Source: Carya illinoinensis
Lineage: Eukaryota > Streptophyta > Magnoliopsida > Fagales > Juglandaceae
Direction of reading: 5' to 3'
Assembly (NCBI RefSeq): GCF_018687715.1
Contig: NC_056755.1
Location: 33,991,001 to 34,055,000, forward strand
DNA length: 64,000 nucleotides
Shown: positions 42,745 through 55,229 of the stretch, in pieces
How positions within the stretch are numbered: the first letter of the stretch is position 1
Layout: every line of letters begins with the position of its first letter
Translations under genes and position numbers: made by a program
Notes under the pieces: model-generated
The model's database searches: none
What the model was told of the DNA's origin: nothing
What the model saw: only the letters and a program-made list of their open reading frames with translations

Positions 42745-43183
42745 CAAAGATCGGGGAAAACAAAAAAAAAAAAAACAACAAAAAAACTTTACCACGCCTG
42801 GTCCTGTAGCTTTGACCGTGAAAATCCTTTGTCGACCTCGCTGCAGCAATGGCGCCGCTGTGATTGTGGAAGGCCAGGAATGATCAGCACGTTTTAAGCT
42901 GTAGAAATGGCAGCGCCAGTACCGACATATATATGCATTCACTCGATCATATATATATAGCTAGCAATATCCTAAACATAACGAATTACGCACATGCATG
43001 AATCTAATATATATATATATATAAAGGAAACGAACATATGACGCACGAAATTCACACGCAAAATTACGTTAAAAGAAACTCAAATTAATTTCTATAAAAG
43101 AGAGCAAAACAATAGAGATAAATTAAAAAGATGAGAAAACATTTCGATCGCATAAAATGTACGTAATACAGTAACTACTTTAC
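42745..43183. other. SEO intron remnant next to the CACTA element
   Basis: AT-rich with TATATA runs. A short GC-rich piece (about 42795-42905) has splice-like ends on the minus strand but does not resemble SEO protein. Nothing else is supportable. Confidence 0.45.
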
Positions 43184-43272
43184 TCGTACAGCAATCGTTT
43201 AGATTCTCCTCTAGTAAGTCGAGGTTGATGCTCATCTTCTCGATCAAGGGCGATAGATCCAGTGTCTTGACC
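43184..43272 (-). pseudogene. SEO exon 4 (probable)
   Basis: The acceptor ATTCCAG|GGTCAAG is the one in phase with exon 3. It gives VKTLDLSPLIEKMSINLDLL, comparable to the SEO helix after the third exon. The donor CGA|GTAAAG is a guess. Confidence 0.55.
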
Positions 43273-43397
43273 CTGGAATCAGGCAACTAGTTAACCGTGG
43301 TCATTAATTTGTATTATTAGGTTGAAAACGGAAAAAAAAAAATATATATATATATATATCATATTTTCCCTTCCCGTATGGAGATTAATCAAATTTA

Positions 43398-43712
43398 TAA
43401 GCCTAACTCATTTAATAAAATTGGTTTAAAGAGATAGATTTACTCTAATCTTATAAACATATCCAAGACTTTGTCCACAGACAATGTGAGATTTATTTTC
43501 CAACATCCTCCCTCACATGTAAGTTAGTATTTTTGTTCTTTATTATCATGGGGTAAGTAGTGTGGGTCACTGTTCGTCCTTTAACAGATTCTGATATCAT
43601 AATAAAATTCATAAACCTAACTTATTTCATAAAACCAGTTTAAATAGAGATGTTTGCACTAACTTTATAAATATACCTAAGAACTTGTCAATAGGCAATA
43701 TAAGATCAACAG
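43398..43712. repeat. Duplicated ~105-bp segment in the SEO intron 3
   Basis: A segment at about 43398-43505 (AAGCCTAACTCATTTAATAA ... CAATGTGAGAT) recurs diverged at about 43605-43712 (AAACCTAACTTATTTCATAA ... CAATATAAGAT). No function is evident. Confidence 0.6.
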
Positions 43713-43849
43713 AGCTCATCTAAAAAATTACATAGCTTAAAAGTACTATAACGTACATCATGACAGTGTTAAATATTCCTAGCTACTATATATCAAAAGG
43801 ATTTAAGGATATACATGAGAACAAATGATGAATTAGGACAAGAACTTAC

Positions 43850-44282
43850 GTATTGTTACTGAGAGAAAACATTTGAGTCGTGCAAGCAACAACAGCTACG
43901 ATTACCCAGTAGACATGCATTGGGATACTTTCCTTGACAGTGGGGAGCAATGCAACTTCGTATCCCTTGATATCAGCCCAGTTAGATAGCGTTTCGAACT
44001 CAATAATGCATTTGATTGCTTCCAACGTGTCCTTGATCAAATAACTAACATCACCAATCTCTTTATAGTCGTAGGTTCACGTTTTGTGACTCCCATTGAT
44101 TCCACAAGTCTGTCGAACGACTGTAACTTTACAAGGGCCCAAAAATCTCCATAGTCCACAGCAAAAGCAGTAAGTCTCAGCACTGCTTTTTCAGTCCATG
44201 AATAGCTTGAGAGATTATTACGAAGTATGAACATTGACGTGTTTTTGAGTTCAGTTTCCCCACATGGAGCCCTGCGTCTCAG
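43850..44282 (-). pseudogene. SEO exon 3 with a one-base frameshift
   Basis: Acceptor GTTAG|CTGAG and donor AATAC|GTAAGT. The strongest SEO matches are here: LSSYSWTEKAVLRLTAFAVD followed by YGDFWALV, and TLEAIKCIIEFETL followed by VYWVIVAVVACTTQM. The frame changes by one base near 44040, giving a TGA; one extra base there would restore one continuous frame. Confidence 0.8.
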
Positions 44283-44393
44283 CTAACATAACATGTTTCT
44301 TATTATGGAAAAATGCTGATACTACTATAATTATATATAAGATGATGCATTAGTATTGATCAAAGATCATTTTATGGTAGTTGTTGTAATTAC

Positions 44394-44489
44394 CACAGTG
44401 GAAAGTCGGTCGAATATGCCCGGAAGTAGGCTGAGGTCACCGGTGGTCGAGACAGCCGGTACCTCCAGGTTCTCCAGTCCCCCAGTACC
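44394..44489 (-). pseudogene. SEO exon 2
   Basis: Acceptor CAATAG|GGTACT and donor CACTGTG|GTAAT enclose 32 codons in phase with exon 1 (GLENLEVPAVSTTGDL). Confidence 0.7.
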
Positions 44490-44813
44490 CTATTGTAAGT
44501 CAATTAGTAATTATTAGATATATAGAAAATAACAGAAAGTGATAAAGTCGCTGATTATATCCCCTAATTCGTTCATATATCTTAAATCTTAGTGGTCATC
44601 TCTTTACCAATATAGCATGTGAACGGATCCTATCTATAGAATGGAATTTAAGGAAAAAAGGAATCGAAGACATAAATCTTAGAAATGACATGAACAGTTC
44701 CGTTCATATCATTTCTAAGAAGCTATAGCCTAGTACTAGTAAGTAGGATTAACACACACACATATATATAGCCTATGTATATACACACATGACACTCATG
44801 ATGATATACATAC

Positions 44814-45026
44814 CAGCAAAGCGTTGTCAACAATATGGGTTGCAAGGTAAAGAAAACTTTCAATGGCACCGAAAAGATCAGAGCTAGGAATGTTTTGGTT
44901 AGGAACAGGAACATGGGTTTCACGAATTTGATTCAGGATCAAGTCGTCGGACATGGACAACTCGTTTAGGAGCACGCCACAATTGGATTGCTCTACGCGA
45001 TCTATTTCCAACTCAACTACGGACAT
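44814..45026 (-). pseudogene. SEO exon 1
   Basis: ATG at 45026-45024; 71 codons ending at the donor TTTGCTG|GTATGT. The segment ILNQIRETHVPVPNQNI, followed by ESFLYLATHIVDNALL, matches the SEO N-terminal pattern in which a QI.ATH segment is followed by a VDALL-type helix. Confidence 0.75.
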
Positions 45027-45138
45027 GGTATTCTCCCTTTTCTTTTATTACCAACAAGGTTACGATGGAGAAACAGGTCTGGGGAAGAAGCTGAGAGAAG
45101 TAATTGGTTAGCTTGTGTAATTTGTGCAAGAGCGTGGC

Positions 45139-45148
45139 CTATTTATAG
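45139..45148 (-). promoter_or_regulatory. TATA box of the SEO pseudogene
   Basis: The minus strand reads CTATAAATAG, about 115 bp before the ATG. This leaves room for a leader of roughly 85 nt. Confidence 0.6.
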
Positions 45149-45440
45149 CTATGAGAATCGGAATTATAAAGTGAAAAGAAAAGTGTACTAGGTACAGCTT
45201 ACAGCTAGCAAGGGTGAATCTTTTCAAAAATTTTCCTGAAGCATTATTTAAATAAACTCGCCCTTGCATGCCGCGCACTTGTCGCCAACCAATACAGCAG
45301 CTAAATCACGTGACTTTTTAAAAGACATAAATCATTTGAATAAATACAGACAAAAAGATCAAAGTCCGGCCAGCATCATCTTCTTCATGAGTCGTCCAAT
45401 CTTCATATTAAGTACTGCCTCCAATGATCTCCAAAATATT

Positions 45441-45842
45441 CACTACAACATAAACGTCCTGGCCTCTTTTGGGCTTTTCGTCCAAAAAGAGTAGGATTTC
45501 GTCCAACATAAATCCTCTTTTGGGATGAAAATTTGTCCCAAGAGATCATGAAAGACAATTAATTTGGGGCGAGAAAAAAAATTAAGACGAAATTTTCCCA
45601 AACCATTTGAAGTTTGTTTAACGGAAAAAAATTTCGGGACGAAGTTATTTTGTCCCTAAAAAGCATTTGAACGGCTAACTTTTATTCGAATATGGAATAT
45701 TTTTCAAACTGTTACGATATGAAGCTAGTATTCAAACACTTTAGTCAAGCTCGAATGGGTCGAAGGGTATGCAAGGTTGTTCAAATATTGAAGACATGCT
45801 TGCTCAAATAAGATTGACTTCTATTTGAATATTAAGACCGTA
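45441..45842 (+). mobile_element. Relic of a second CACTA element of the same family
   Basis: CACTACAACATAAACG is followed by diverged GGGACGAAA/TTTCGTCCC-type hairpins and a CATTTGAACGGCTAAC stretch, the same order as the left end of the complete element. No right end was found; old LTR-like sequence begins at 45843. Confidence 0.6.
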
Positions 45843-48800
45843 TGTAAACAATCCGTTAGAAATTCAATAGTAAAATTTCTATAGACTTTAGGAACCTCAT
45901 GAAAACCCCATAAATTTTCACGAATCTATCGATTGCGTACGTTTTTGTTTGTTAGTGTTATTACTCACTATGGTGCTAGAAGTGTGATTTTAATTATTTG
46001 AGGTAGTTAGAAGTGTCAAAATATGTTATAGTCTATGACATTAGACCCAGCTGATTATTTAGAATTTTATGGCACAATAAATCTATTTTCATATTTTCGG
46101 ACGAAATGTCTGTTCGAAACTACGTTTTTATTTTTAGGGGCACTATGGGCTTGAAATTCAGTAAACGAATTTCACTATTAGATTTGTATAAATATTTAAA
46201 ATTTTTCAGTACTAAGTTTATTATTTACTTTTTCAAAGTGAATAGTAATCTCGATAAGTGCACAAAATGCAGTATTTTCAAAATCACATTATGGAATGTT
46301 CAAATTAGGTTGAAAGAGTTTTATTTGTACACTTGGCAAGATCTTAGCCACACATGGTGAATAATATTAAACATTTGGTGCCATGAAGAATCATTTGATA
46401 GATTTTGAAGAAATCAAGGTGTGAGATTGTACCACCTAAACAAAACCCTATTCTATCTGACCAATCAAATTGTGCCAAATTAAAGAGGATTTCTATCCTA
46501 GTAAATGCTATATGGTTGGAATCTAATGAGAACCCAAAAGTATGATTGAAACCAAAATCCTAAATGGTTTTATCCAAACCCTAATATTGACCTTCAAACC
46601 CTAACTGAATCAGTTTCTAGCATTGCATTTAATCACTTGATTAAATCAAATTTCACATGCTATTAATCCTTCAAATTTATGTTATGAAGTCATTATCCAA
46701 TCTTTTTAACATTGGATATTTGATTAGATCAAGAGAAATTGGATTTAGGCTTGATAGCAACCCAAACCCTCTTAAAACCCGAAATTAAGGCCCATTTGAT
46801 TATAGCTCATTAAGGCCTATGAATTTGGCCACCTTAGCATTTCCTCTTGAAGTGAAGGGCTAGAAGCCACCTCACTCATTTTCTTCTACAAGGCACCTTA
46901 AAGGGAAATATCTTGGCATAGTTTTGTCCAGTTATTTGAGTTGTTAAGACTAACACTCAAGCTTCCTCTCAGCCTTATCCTCTCTCCTCACTTGTGCAAG
47001 AAGCCCTCCAGCCCACTTCACACGCAACACATCTCTTCTTTTTACTTTTCGTTGAAAGAACACAAAAGATTCTTTTGGACAGCTTTTCTGAGTTCTTTTG
47101 CATACATTTTTTGAAGCTTTTATAAATATTTTTTCACAACGTTTCCTTGAGTCTAGTTTATGTAGAGACCTTATTTTTTCCATTTGAAGATCATTTGATC
47201 TGTCAAAAGTTATTTAAGCCCCAAAAAGGTCATTCTGGGCGACAAAACAGGAGTGTTATATTTTGAGGTTTTTTACCAAGCTAATGGATAGATAAAAGTG
47301 TTTTATTCTGAGCGATAAAAGTGAAGGGATGGTTCTTTAGTTTGTGAAATAGTCGGATGCCATGTGAAGTGTTGGTAATGTTGGTGGGTATGAAGCTCGA
47401 AGGACCATTTGTATGTTGGTATTAGTGGTTGGATAGATTTTTGTAAATTGAATGTATTGTATGAATGAAGCTTGCACAACTTACTGATTTTGTTTGAGTT
47501 GATGTATGAATGATAGCGAATGGTTCTATATATTGAACCTGTTGATTTCAATAAACTATGAGAAACTGATGTATTGGCTAGGAACTTGTTATAGATTGTG
47601 TGTTTGTATTAGCCGGTAATTTAGGAATGTGTCTGTGTTACAAAGAGGCTTCTAAATTTAGTAAAGTGTTTGTAATTGTTGGGTGGATTGATTTCATGCA
47701 TGTTGAATGTAATGTGAAGTTTATATGACTATTTGGGCTCACTTGCATTGGATGTTGAATATGGGAGTGGTTGTAATTGTATGGTTATGCTTGATTGTGG
47801 ATTATGCTACTTAAATGCATTGTATTGAGATGTTTGATGATAATGTATGAAGTTGGATTGAGATGGTGTGTTTTGAAGTGTTGGGATTAAATGATGAAGT
47901 TGTAGTGAAGTTTAAAAAGCATGATAATGATGTTGGTTTTTTTTGTTTTTAGAGGAAAACTTTCATTAATGATCAAACCAAATTACAAATGCAACTCAGT
48001 CCATAGGACTTGTTGAATACAACTTGAACTTGAGTCCCACCATACATTTGTATGTTCTACACTTCTAGCAAATCTAGCTAGTATGTGCACAGCTTGGTTG
48101 CCTTCCATGTTAATGTGAGAGAGTGAACAAGTTGATATCCTTCCCATGAGCTACTTGATATAAGATACTATGTTGTCGAGAACCAAGCTTGAGGCTTCAA
48201 AATTTCTAATATCTTTGACTAAGAGAAGAGACTCAGTTTCAATACTTAGTGCTTGAAGACCTAAAGGAATACATAATTGTAATCCTCTCAAGATCATGTT
48301 CCTGTCAAAAGCCCAGAGTGCCTCACGCTTCACCCTTTCTTCTCTAATTTATCTCCAAACACAACTAGCAACAATCCAGACCCCAGTTCCATAAACCAAA
48401 TTTTCTTCACAGGCCTCCATATATTTTTCAAGGCCTGTTTGAATGCTTCCCAAATGTAATGCTTGTCAATGAGTAAAGACACAAATAAACAGCATTTGTG
48501 ACGCCCTCAATTTCCATGTAGGGACACGCAAAAATCGAGGTGTCAGAATGATGACAATACGGGTCACTTATCCCATCAACATGTGCTCAGTGTGTGCACA
48601 TGCAACACATGTAAGACAAAAGACGCAGTGGATAAATTATAGTTAGTCAACTAAGTACCAGAATTGTTAAATACAAATTTATTTAAATACATGCGTTTCA
48701 AAAAGTAATATAGTTATCCAATGAAAATATAAATAAACTAAAATACAATAACCAAAAGTGGGAAACAAATCTTCATACACGAAAAAGTGATCCCCGATCA

Positions 48801-50486
48801 CTCTTACGATGGAGTTGCATCCTCAAGCTCTACGTCGTCATCTGCATCAACATCTACAATACCAAAAAATTGTACCACAAGGTGTCGAATACCATTAGAT
48901 TGTGAATCTCAGTAAGTAACAGCCTAAACAACCCAAGAGATAAAAATGCATTAATGCAACAAAAAATATGCATGCATATGATGAAATATGCATAATACCC
49001 AAAACATCATTTTCTCCAAAAATGATTATTTTTCAACAGATGCTAAAATCTCATTTGCCCCAAAAATCAAGTCCATTAAAATAACCTCTGTCATTTTCTC
49101 AAAAAATGGCCCAATATAAAATCTACTATTTTCCTAGAAAATGATCCACATATATCCATTTATCAAAACTGTCATTTTTCCAGAAAATAGCTCATTATCC
49201 ATTTTTACTATATGCACCATGATCTCCCCTAGGGACCATTCACACACCTTGGCTTCTTTTGTCACACCAAGGGTAACGACCGTGAGTGTAACTTGGTAAA
49301 GAACGATGCCCAGTTCCACGCCTAGGGCATTTAGGCTAAGCATACTTTAGCCCCTGCCAGCAGAGGGGCCATGGAATTGGCACGAGAGCGTTACCATCTC
49401 GTTCAATCCTGTTGTCGTCTAGCAACAAGTCAAGGGACATCACTCAGTATATTATGCTCCCGAGTGACTAGAGGAACTCTACAGAGATAATGCCCCATCT
49501 CGGATTGGGGTCGTAATACACACACCCAAAAACCATTTCTCACATCAGTTTTCAAATATACACATGAAGATGCATGCAATTATGCGAAAACCTAATTTTT
49601 ATTTACAAACATGAACATGTGTGCAATTATGCAATGTATATGACACAACACAAATATTTAACAACCACCAAATCCCAGGATAATCCAATCATATAAAAAA
49701 CTTCATCCTCCAATCCAACCAACCCCCAAACTCATCAGACTCAATTCGGCACAACCAACCAAATCACAGTAAATATTAGTTAGTGCAAAAATATATTTAA
49801 ATCTCAAAAATTTATTTGAGAAGTTACTTACAGTGCTAAAATATTTTTTTTTTGAGGATCAAAGAGGTGCAAAAGGCGGCGGCATAGCAACATAAAAGTG
49901 CAATTTGGGCCAAGGTCATGAATCTCAAAATACTCAATTTTGAACGGGGACAAATAAAGACTTGAAATGGCTAGGGAAAAACTTAGAGGTATTGGTGAAG
50001 CTACTGGTAGTGGTAGATGGCCGTGGGTGGCAGTTGAAAGCCAAAATACTCAAATCAAAAAATGCAATGGATGGGCTTCACCGATGGCAGATCAGAGCTG
50101 GGAAAGGGTGGTTTGGGTGGCTGGAGGGTTGACGGTGGTGTGGTGAAGAGATAGTGGCCAATGGTGTAGCGACGGTGGCACTGGAGTAAGAAAGAGCCTC
50201 CGTAACAGCCCGCTAGAAATTCAATTGTGAAATTTCTATTAACTTTAGGAACCTCGTGAAAACCCCATAAGTTTTCACGAATCCATTAATCGTATAAGTT
50301 TTTGTCTAACTACATAGTTAGTATTATTATTTACTATGGTATCAGAAGTGTGTTTTTGATTATTGGAGATAGTTAGAAGTGTCAAAATGTATTATGGTTT
50401 GTGCCATTAGACTCGGAGGGTTATTTAAAGTCTTATAGCGTAATAACATTTTTTCATATTTTCGGACAAAACGTCTGTTCAAAACT

Positions 50487-50655
50487 GTAGATATTATTGG
50501 GTAAAAAGAAATATCTTGAGGTAATTTTCGTGAATATTATTGGGTAAAAATATTTTGAGTTAATTTTTATAGATATTATCTGATAAAAATATCTTAAGTT
50601 GATTTTTTGTAGATATTATTGGATAGAATATTATGAGATAATCTTTTATAGATAT
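50487..50655. repeat. ~40-bp AT-rich tandem repeat in solo LTR
   Basis: Four diverged units, each with TAGATATTATTGG, GTAAAAATAT and TTGAGTTAATTTT segments. Confidence 0.7.
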
Positions 50656-52397
50656 TTTGGGTAGGAAAAAACTACACTCAACTCTCAACTCCAGCCTTAT
50701 CATCTTCCATATCTCATCCATAAGTATCTCCAGCCACCCCTCCCCATGAAATTATCCTCATTTACACTTTCTATTGAAAGAATATCAAACACTCTCTCTT
50801 GGACAGCTTTTATGAGGTCTTTTGCATACCCATTTCAAAGCTTTTGTAAGTGTTTTATCATAAAGTCTCCTTCATATAAGTTGTTCCTTTTTTAGTCTAG
50901 TTTACATGGATATCTTATTTGCCCCATTTGAAGATCATTTGGTCAGTCAAATATTATATAAACTATAGAAAGGTCATTCTGGGAGATAAACTGGATAATA
51001 TGTTATAGTTTGGAGTTTTTGACCAAGCTAATGGATAGATATTGGTCCAAAATTTTTATGGAGTATTGTTAACATGTATATGTGAATATTGGTTGAGGAT
51101 TTTTGCATGATTAAAGGTTTTGATGAAATATTTTCTTTGATTTAGAAACTTAGAAATTGGAAGAAGAAAATCAGTTTCTGTTTTGAGAAAGTTTAACTCT
51201 TTGGTGGTCTAAACCTATTCTAATGACTTTAATAATTTTATTGGAGGATCCTAAGCATCTTATATACATATTATATTATTATTTTGAAGATATTTGATGT
51301 TAGTTTCAAAGATATGAAATTTTATGCAAAGAGATATTCAGAAAAGCCAAAGTGTGGATATTCTTGGCTAAATTTATGTTTTGGTTAATTTCTAACCATG
51401 TGATCTTGAATTAGAAGCTTATATATGTTTTAGGACATCTTTTTAAACCATGTGATGGTTTGGTTTGAAGATCATATATTTATAAGTCATAGATCAAGAG
51501 ATTTATCAAAACTAGTTGAGGAAAAAGTTTCTGTTTTTGGACTAAGTGTAAAACCAAAAACTCCAAATGTTATTTTGTGATTTTGGTGACTTTAGTTTGA
51601 TGATTCAAAGCATGGTTGATGTTAGGATGATATTATGAATATGTTAGAAGTAAGATTTGATTTTTGAAATTCTTGGAGATGTTTTGATTTAAGGTCAAAA
51701 CTTGTGATTCAAATGCTTGGATCTTTTTACAAAAAAGTTTGGTGTTAATTATTAGCTTTTTCTAAATGGAGGTTTTAATTATGGTTTTGAACTTAGGATT
51801 GGAAGATGTTTGTTGTAAAATTTTGGTTTAAGCAGGAGTTTTGAAGTTGGAAGGAATTGCAACAAAAATCAAGGGAAATGGCCTATGGATGTTTTGGCCA
51901 TAGTGTGTTTTCCATATTTGTGTTTTATTTTAAATTTTTCTGAGTTGATATTTAAGTTTTGGACAAAATTTATATTTCTCATGTAAATTTTGAAAACTTT
52001 TGGAATTAGTATGGAAAATCCTTAAGTTATGGGTAAAACGGTCATTTTCCCACATGTAGAGAGTAAAATGAAAATTTTACTCTTTAAGTTAGTATTTTCC
52101 ATATTTCAAATTATTAGTGATTTAGTTCTAACTTTTAGAATCACTAATTACAGTTCCTCGTGGTCGCACTTGAAGTTTTATAAGAAACGTGGAGATTGAG
52201 GTAAGTTAGCTTTGAACTTACTAGCAGTCTACTATGTATGTGTGCTAAGTAAAGGAACTACAGTGTATGTATGTGTGTCATCATATATGTCATGCCATGC
52301 CAAGTTATCACGTAATTGTCTATTATACAGAATTTATTCTGTCATGTATTACTGTACCTTACAAGTACATCATGCTAAGTATGCCATCTATTACATG

Positions 52398-54727
52398 TGT
52401 GGCGCCCCCAAATCCCCACGCACGGACACGGGGAAATCGAGACGTCCGGATGGTGACAACCCGGGTCACCACCCTAACAACGGGTGCCAAGTGTGTGCAA
52501 AGGCAACATATGTGCACGAAGAAACACGCAGCGGATAACGAAAGTGATATAACTAAGTACCAGAATTTTTTTTCTTAACGTAATACAAGCTGTTTAAAAC
52601 ATACATAAATAAAATATTACATAACACAAATATAGTTTTAAACCAAATTATAAAGCCTAACATCAGCAACCCGGCGGAGCCGCATCCACTGGCTCAGCCT
52701 CCTCCTCCTCATCCTCAAAACCTGCACCAAAAGCTACGGAACCAAAAATGGTTCCGCAGGTAAGTAAAACCCAAACACCACCAGATAAAAACGCATAGAA
52801 CTCAAACAACATGCATGAAGTGATGCCAATGCGCAAAACCCATAAAACATAATTTTCCACACACGCCAAAAATCCCATTTGGCCCAAAAACACATCTTTT
52901 CCAAAAACCACGCCAAAAGTCACATTTGGCCTCTATAACCGTCTCAAACCAAAAACCACTTTTATCTGTATGCACCATGACCTCCCCTAGGGGTCATCCG
53001 CACACCCTGGCTCCAGTGCCACACCGCATAGTACCACTACGCATGTGACACCTAACGAGCGATGCCCAGTTCCACGCCCCGCGTGTTCGTAGCCAAGCAT
53101 CCTCTAGCCCTCACCAGCGAAGGGCCACGGAGTCGGTGCGTAGAGCGATGCCCGGTTCCGCACCCGGCGTGTTCGTAGCCAAGCAACCCCTAGCCCCCGC
53201 TCCCGTTGTCGCCCGGCGACAACCTAGGGGACATCACTCAGTTTATTCCGCTCCCAAGTGACCAGAGGAGCTCTACCGAGATAATACCCCATCCCGGCTT
53301 GGGGTCGTGATACACACGCACCCGTAAGTCCACTTACGCCAATACACAGGCTTTTCACACATGAAACAAAACACACGTGCATGCACCATATAAATGCAAT
53401 ATCAATGCACAAAAATAACCAACCAACATAAATCAATCAAACAAGCAACTCCGTCCTCCATCCATCCGACCCCCGAACTCCTCGGACTCAGTCCGGAATC
53501 AACCAACCAGCAGATAAAATTATTGAATGAGCAATATATTTTTAAATCTGAAAATAGGGTTTGAAAAATACTTACAGCGCTATATGGTATTTTTAGAAAG
53601 CTTGCGGCGTTGCAAACAGCAGAAGGAAAGCAACGTAACAGTGAAAATTCACTGTGGCCGTGGGTTCTAAAATACCCACTTTTTGAACGGGGACAAACCA
53701 AGGCTCAGGATTGATAGGGAATGGTCTTGAGATATTTATGAAGCTAAGGGAAATGAGTTTTGGCCGTGGGTGGTGGTGGAAATGGTGGTCGAAGGCCAAA
53801 AAGGGGCTGAACGGAGTTGAGCTCGTGGGAGCTGCTCCGGCAACGAATCGAGGCCGGAAATAGGTGTTTTAGGTTGGCAAGAGGTAGGGGAAGATGCTGT
53901 GAAAAGATGGTGGCCGGAGGTGGTGCGACGGCGCCGAAAACGGTGAAAAACCGTATGGCTTGGAGGAGCTCGTGGTGGCTAACGGTGGCTCGGATGGAGG
54001 TGAAACTTGGTGGGGATGTTCACCGGTGAGAGGGAAAGAAAACTGGGTGGGTGGTGTAGGCCACGCCACGGACGAACGGCGGTTCTGGGCTGCGAAAGCA
54101 ACCGGCGACAGGGGCAAAAACAGAGCAGGTGCAGCGACTTCCGGCGGCTCTCAAAGGCTAACGGCTAGTCCGATGGCTCTGAAAATTGGTGGGGATGATC
54201 TCTGGTGAAAGGGGAAGAGAATGGTGGTGGCGGTGCACTAAACGGTGGCCGGACGATGGAGAACTGTCCGGTCAAAGTGGCGGCGACGGGAATGAGAAAA
54301 AGGGGCAGCTGTGCGTACGTGGGAGAGGAGGAAAACGGGAAGAGAAAGAAGAAGAAAAGAAAGAAGAAAAGAAAGAAAAGAAGAAAAGAAAAGGAAAAAG
54401 GGAAAAAGAAAAAGAAAAGAATAGAAATGAGGTACAATCCTCACCCCTGGAGTCCAACAACTGATCCAATGAAAATAAGTTTAAAAGCAATAAAACTAAG
54501 AAAATATTTTAAACACAACGTAAAGCTAAAATATAATAATTAACTAGTAAAAACAAACTATTTAATTTTAAATCCAAAGACAAGCTAAAATAAATTAAAC
54601 AGCAATTTAAATTCAACAGCAATTAAAATCCAATTCAAATCCGATAATTTAAAATAAAAGAACTATTATATTAATTAAATTAAAATATTCCTTTAGTGAA
54701 AATACACGTAAAAAATGGGGTGTCACA
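52398..54727 (-). mobile_element. T-family solo LTR, innermost of the nest
   Basis: 2330 bp; on the minus strand it runs from TGTGACACCCC (54727) to GGGGCGCCACA (52398). Flanks ACATG (52393-52397) and ACATG (54728-54732) are identical. It contains a purine-rich tract (54330-54425) equivalent to the pyrimidine tract of the plus-strand copies. Confidence 0.9.
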
Positions 54728-54912
54728 ACATGTATGTCAAGTCATGTAATATTCACTGTTGCAAGTATGTCATGTTAAATATGTTGTCTATTATATGTTG
54801 TCTATTATATGTTGCAAGTTGGTCATGTATTTCAAGTTATGTTCAAGTCACGTTATGTTACGTCATGGCTTCAGTCATTTCGTATTCCAGTCACGTTTCA
54901 TCTTGATTACTT

Positions 54913-55229
54913 ATGTATGGGGTCACAGCAATTGTGGCGCATACACTACGTGAGACACAGCAATTGTGACACGTAGAATACATAGGGCCACAACAACTGT
55001 GGAGTATGTATTTAAGCAGTTAAAGAATAAGTTTCCGTAGAATACATGGGGCCACAACAACTGTGGAGTATGTATTTACACGTAGAATACATGGGGCCAC
55101 AACAACTGTAGAGTATGTATTTTTCATGTTAAGTCAAGTTTGTGTAGAATACATGGGGCCAAAACAACTGTGGAGTATGTATTTACACGTAGAATACATG
55201 GGGTCACAACAACTGTGGAGTATGTATTT
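54913..55229. repeat. 42-bp tandem repeats that each form a hairpin
   Basis: About six or seven units of GTAGAATACATGGGGCCACA-ACAAC-TGTGGAGTATGTATTT type. Within each unit AATACAT pairs with ATGTATT and CCACA pairs with TGTGG. Spacers between units vary in length. Confidence 0.85.

Larger units (their letters stand above)
35517..45026 (-). pseudogene. Sieve element occlusion (SEO/SEOR) pseudogene, split by a CACTA element
   Basis: SEO proteins are phloem P-proteins that form filaments or forisomes and plug sieve tubes. The minus strand carries the N-terminal part in four exons (44814-45026, 44394-44489, 43850-44282, 43184-43272) and the C-terminal exon at 35517-35883. The central part of the protein (the remainder of the N-terminal domain and most of the thioredoxin-like middle) is not found, and a 6668-bp CACTA element sits in the gap. 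There are frameshifts near 44040 and near 35625. A TATA box lies at 45139-45148. Exon/intron joins keep phase except at the frameshifts. SEO families are usually clustered, so a functional paralogue may lie nearby outside the window. Confidence 0.8.

Noticed and set aside
42797..42903. Extra SEO exon next to the CACTA element on the minus strand
   Set aside because: Splice-like ends are present, but the translation (WPSTITAAPLLQ) does not resemble any SEO segment I recognise.
47303..47551. Open frame on the minus strand in LTR-like sequence F
   Set aside because: No recognisable domain and it lies in non-coding LTR-like DNA; likely chance.
54913..55229. CRISPR-like appearance of regularly spaced repeats
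   Set aside because: Eukaryotic LTR context, repeats nearly contiguous, no distinct spacers, no cas genes.
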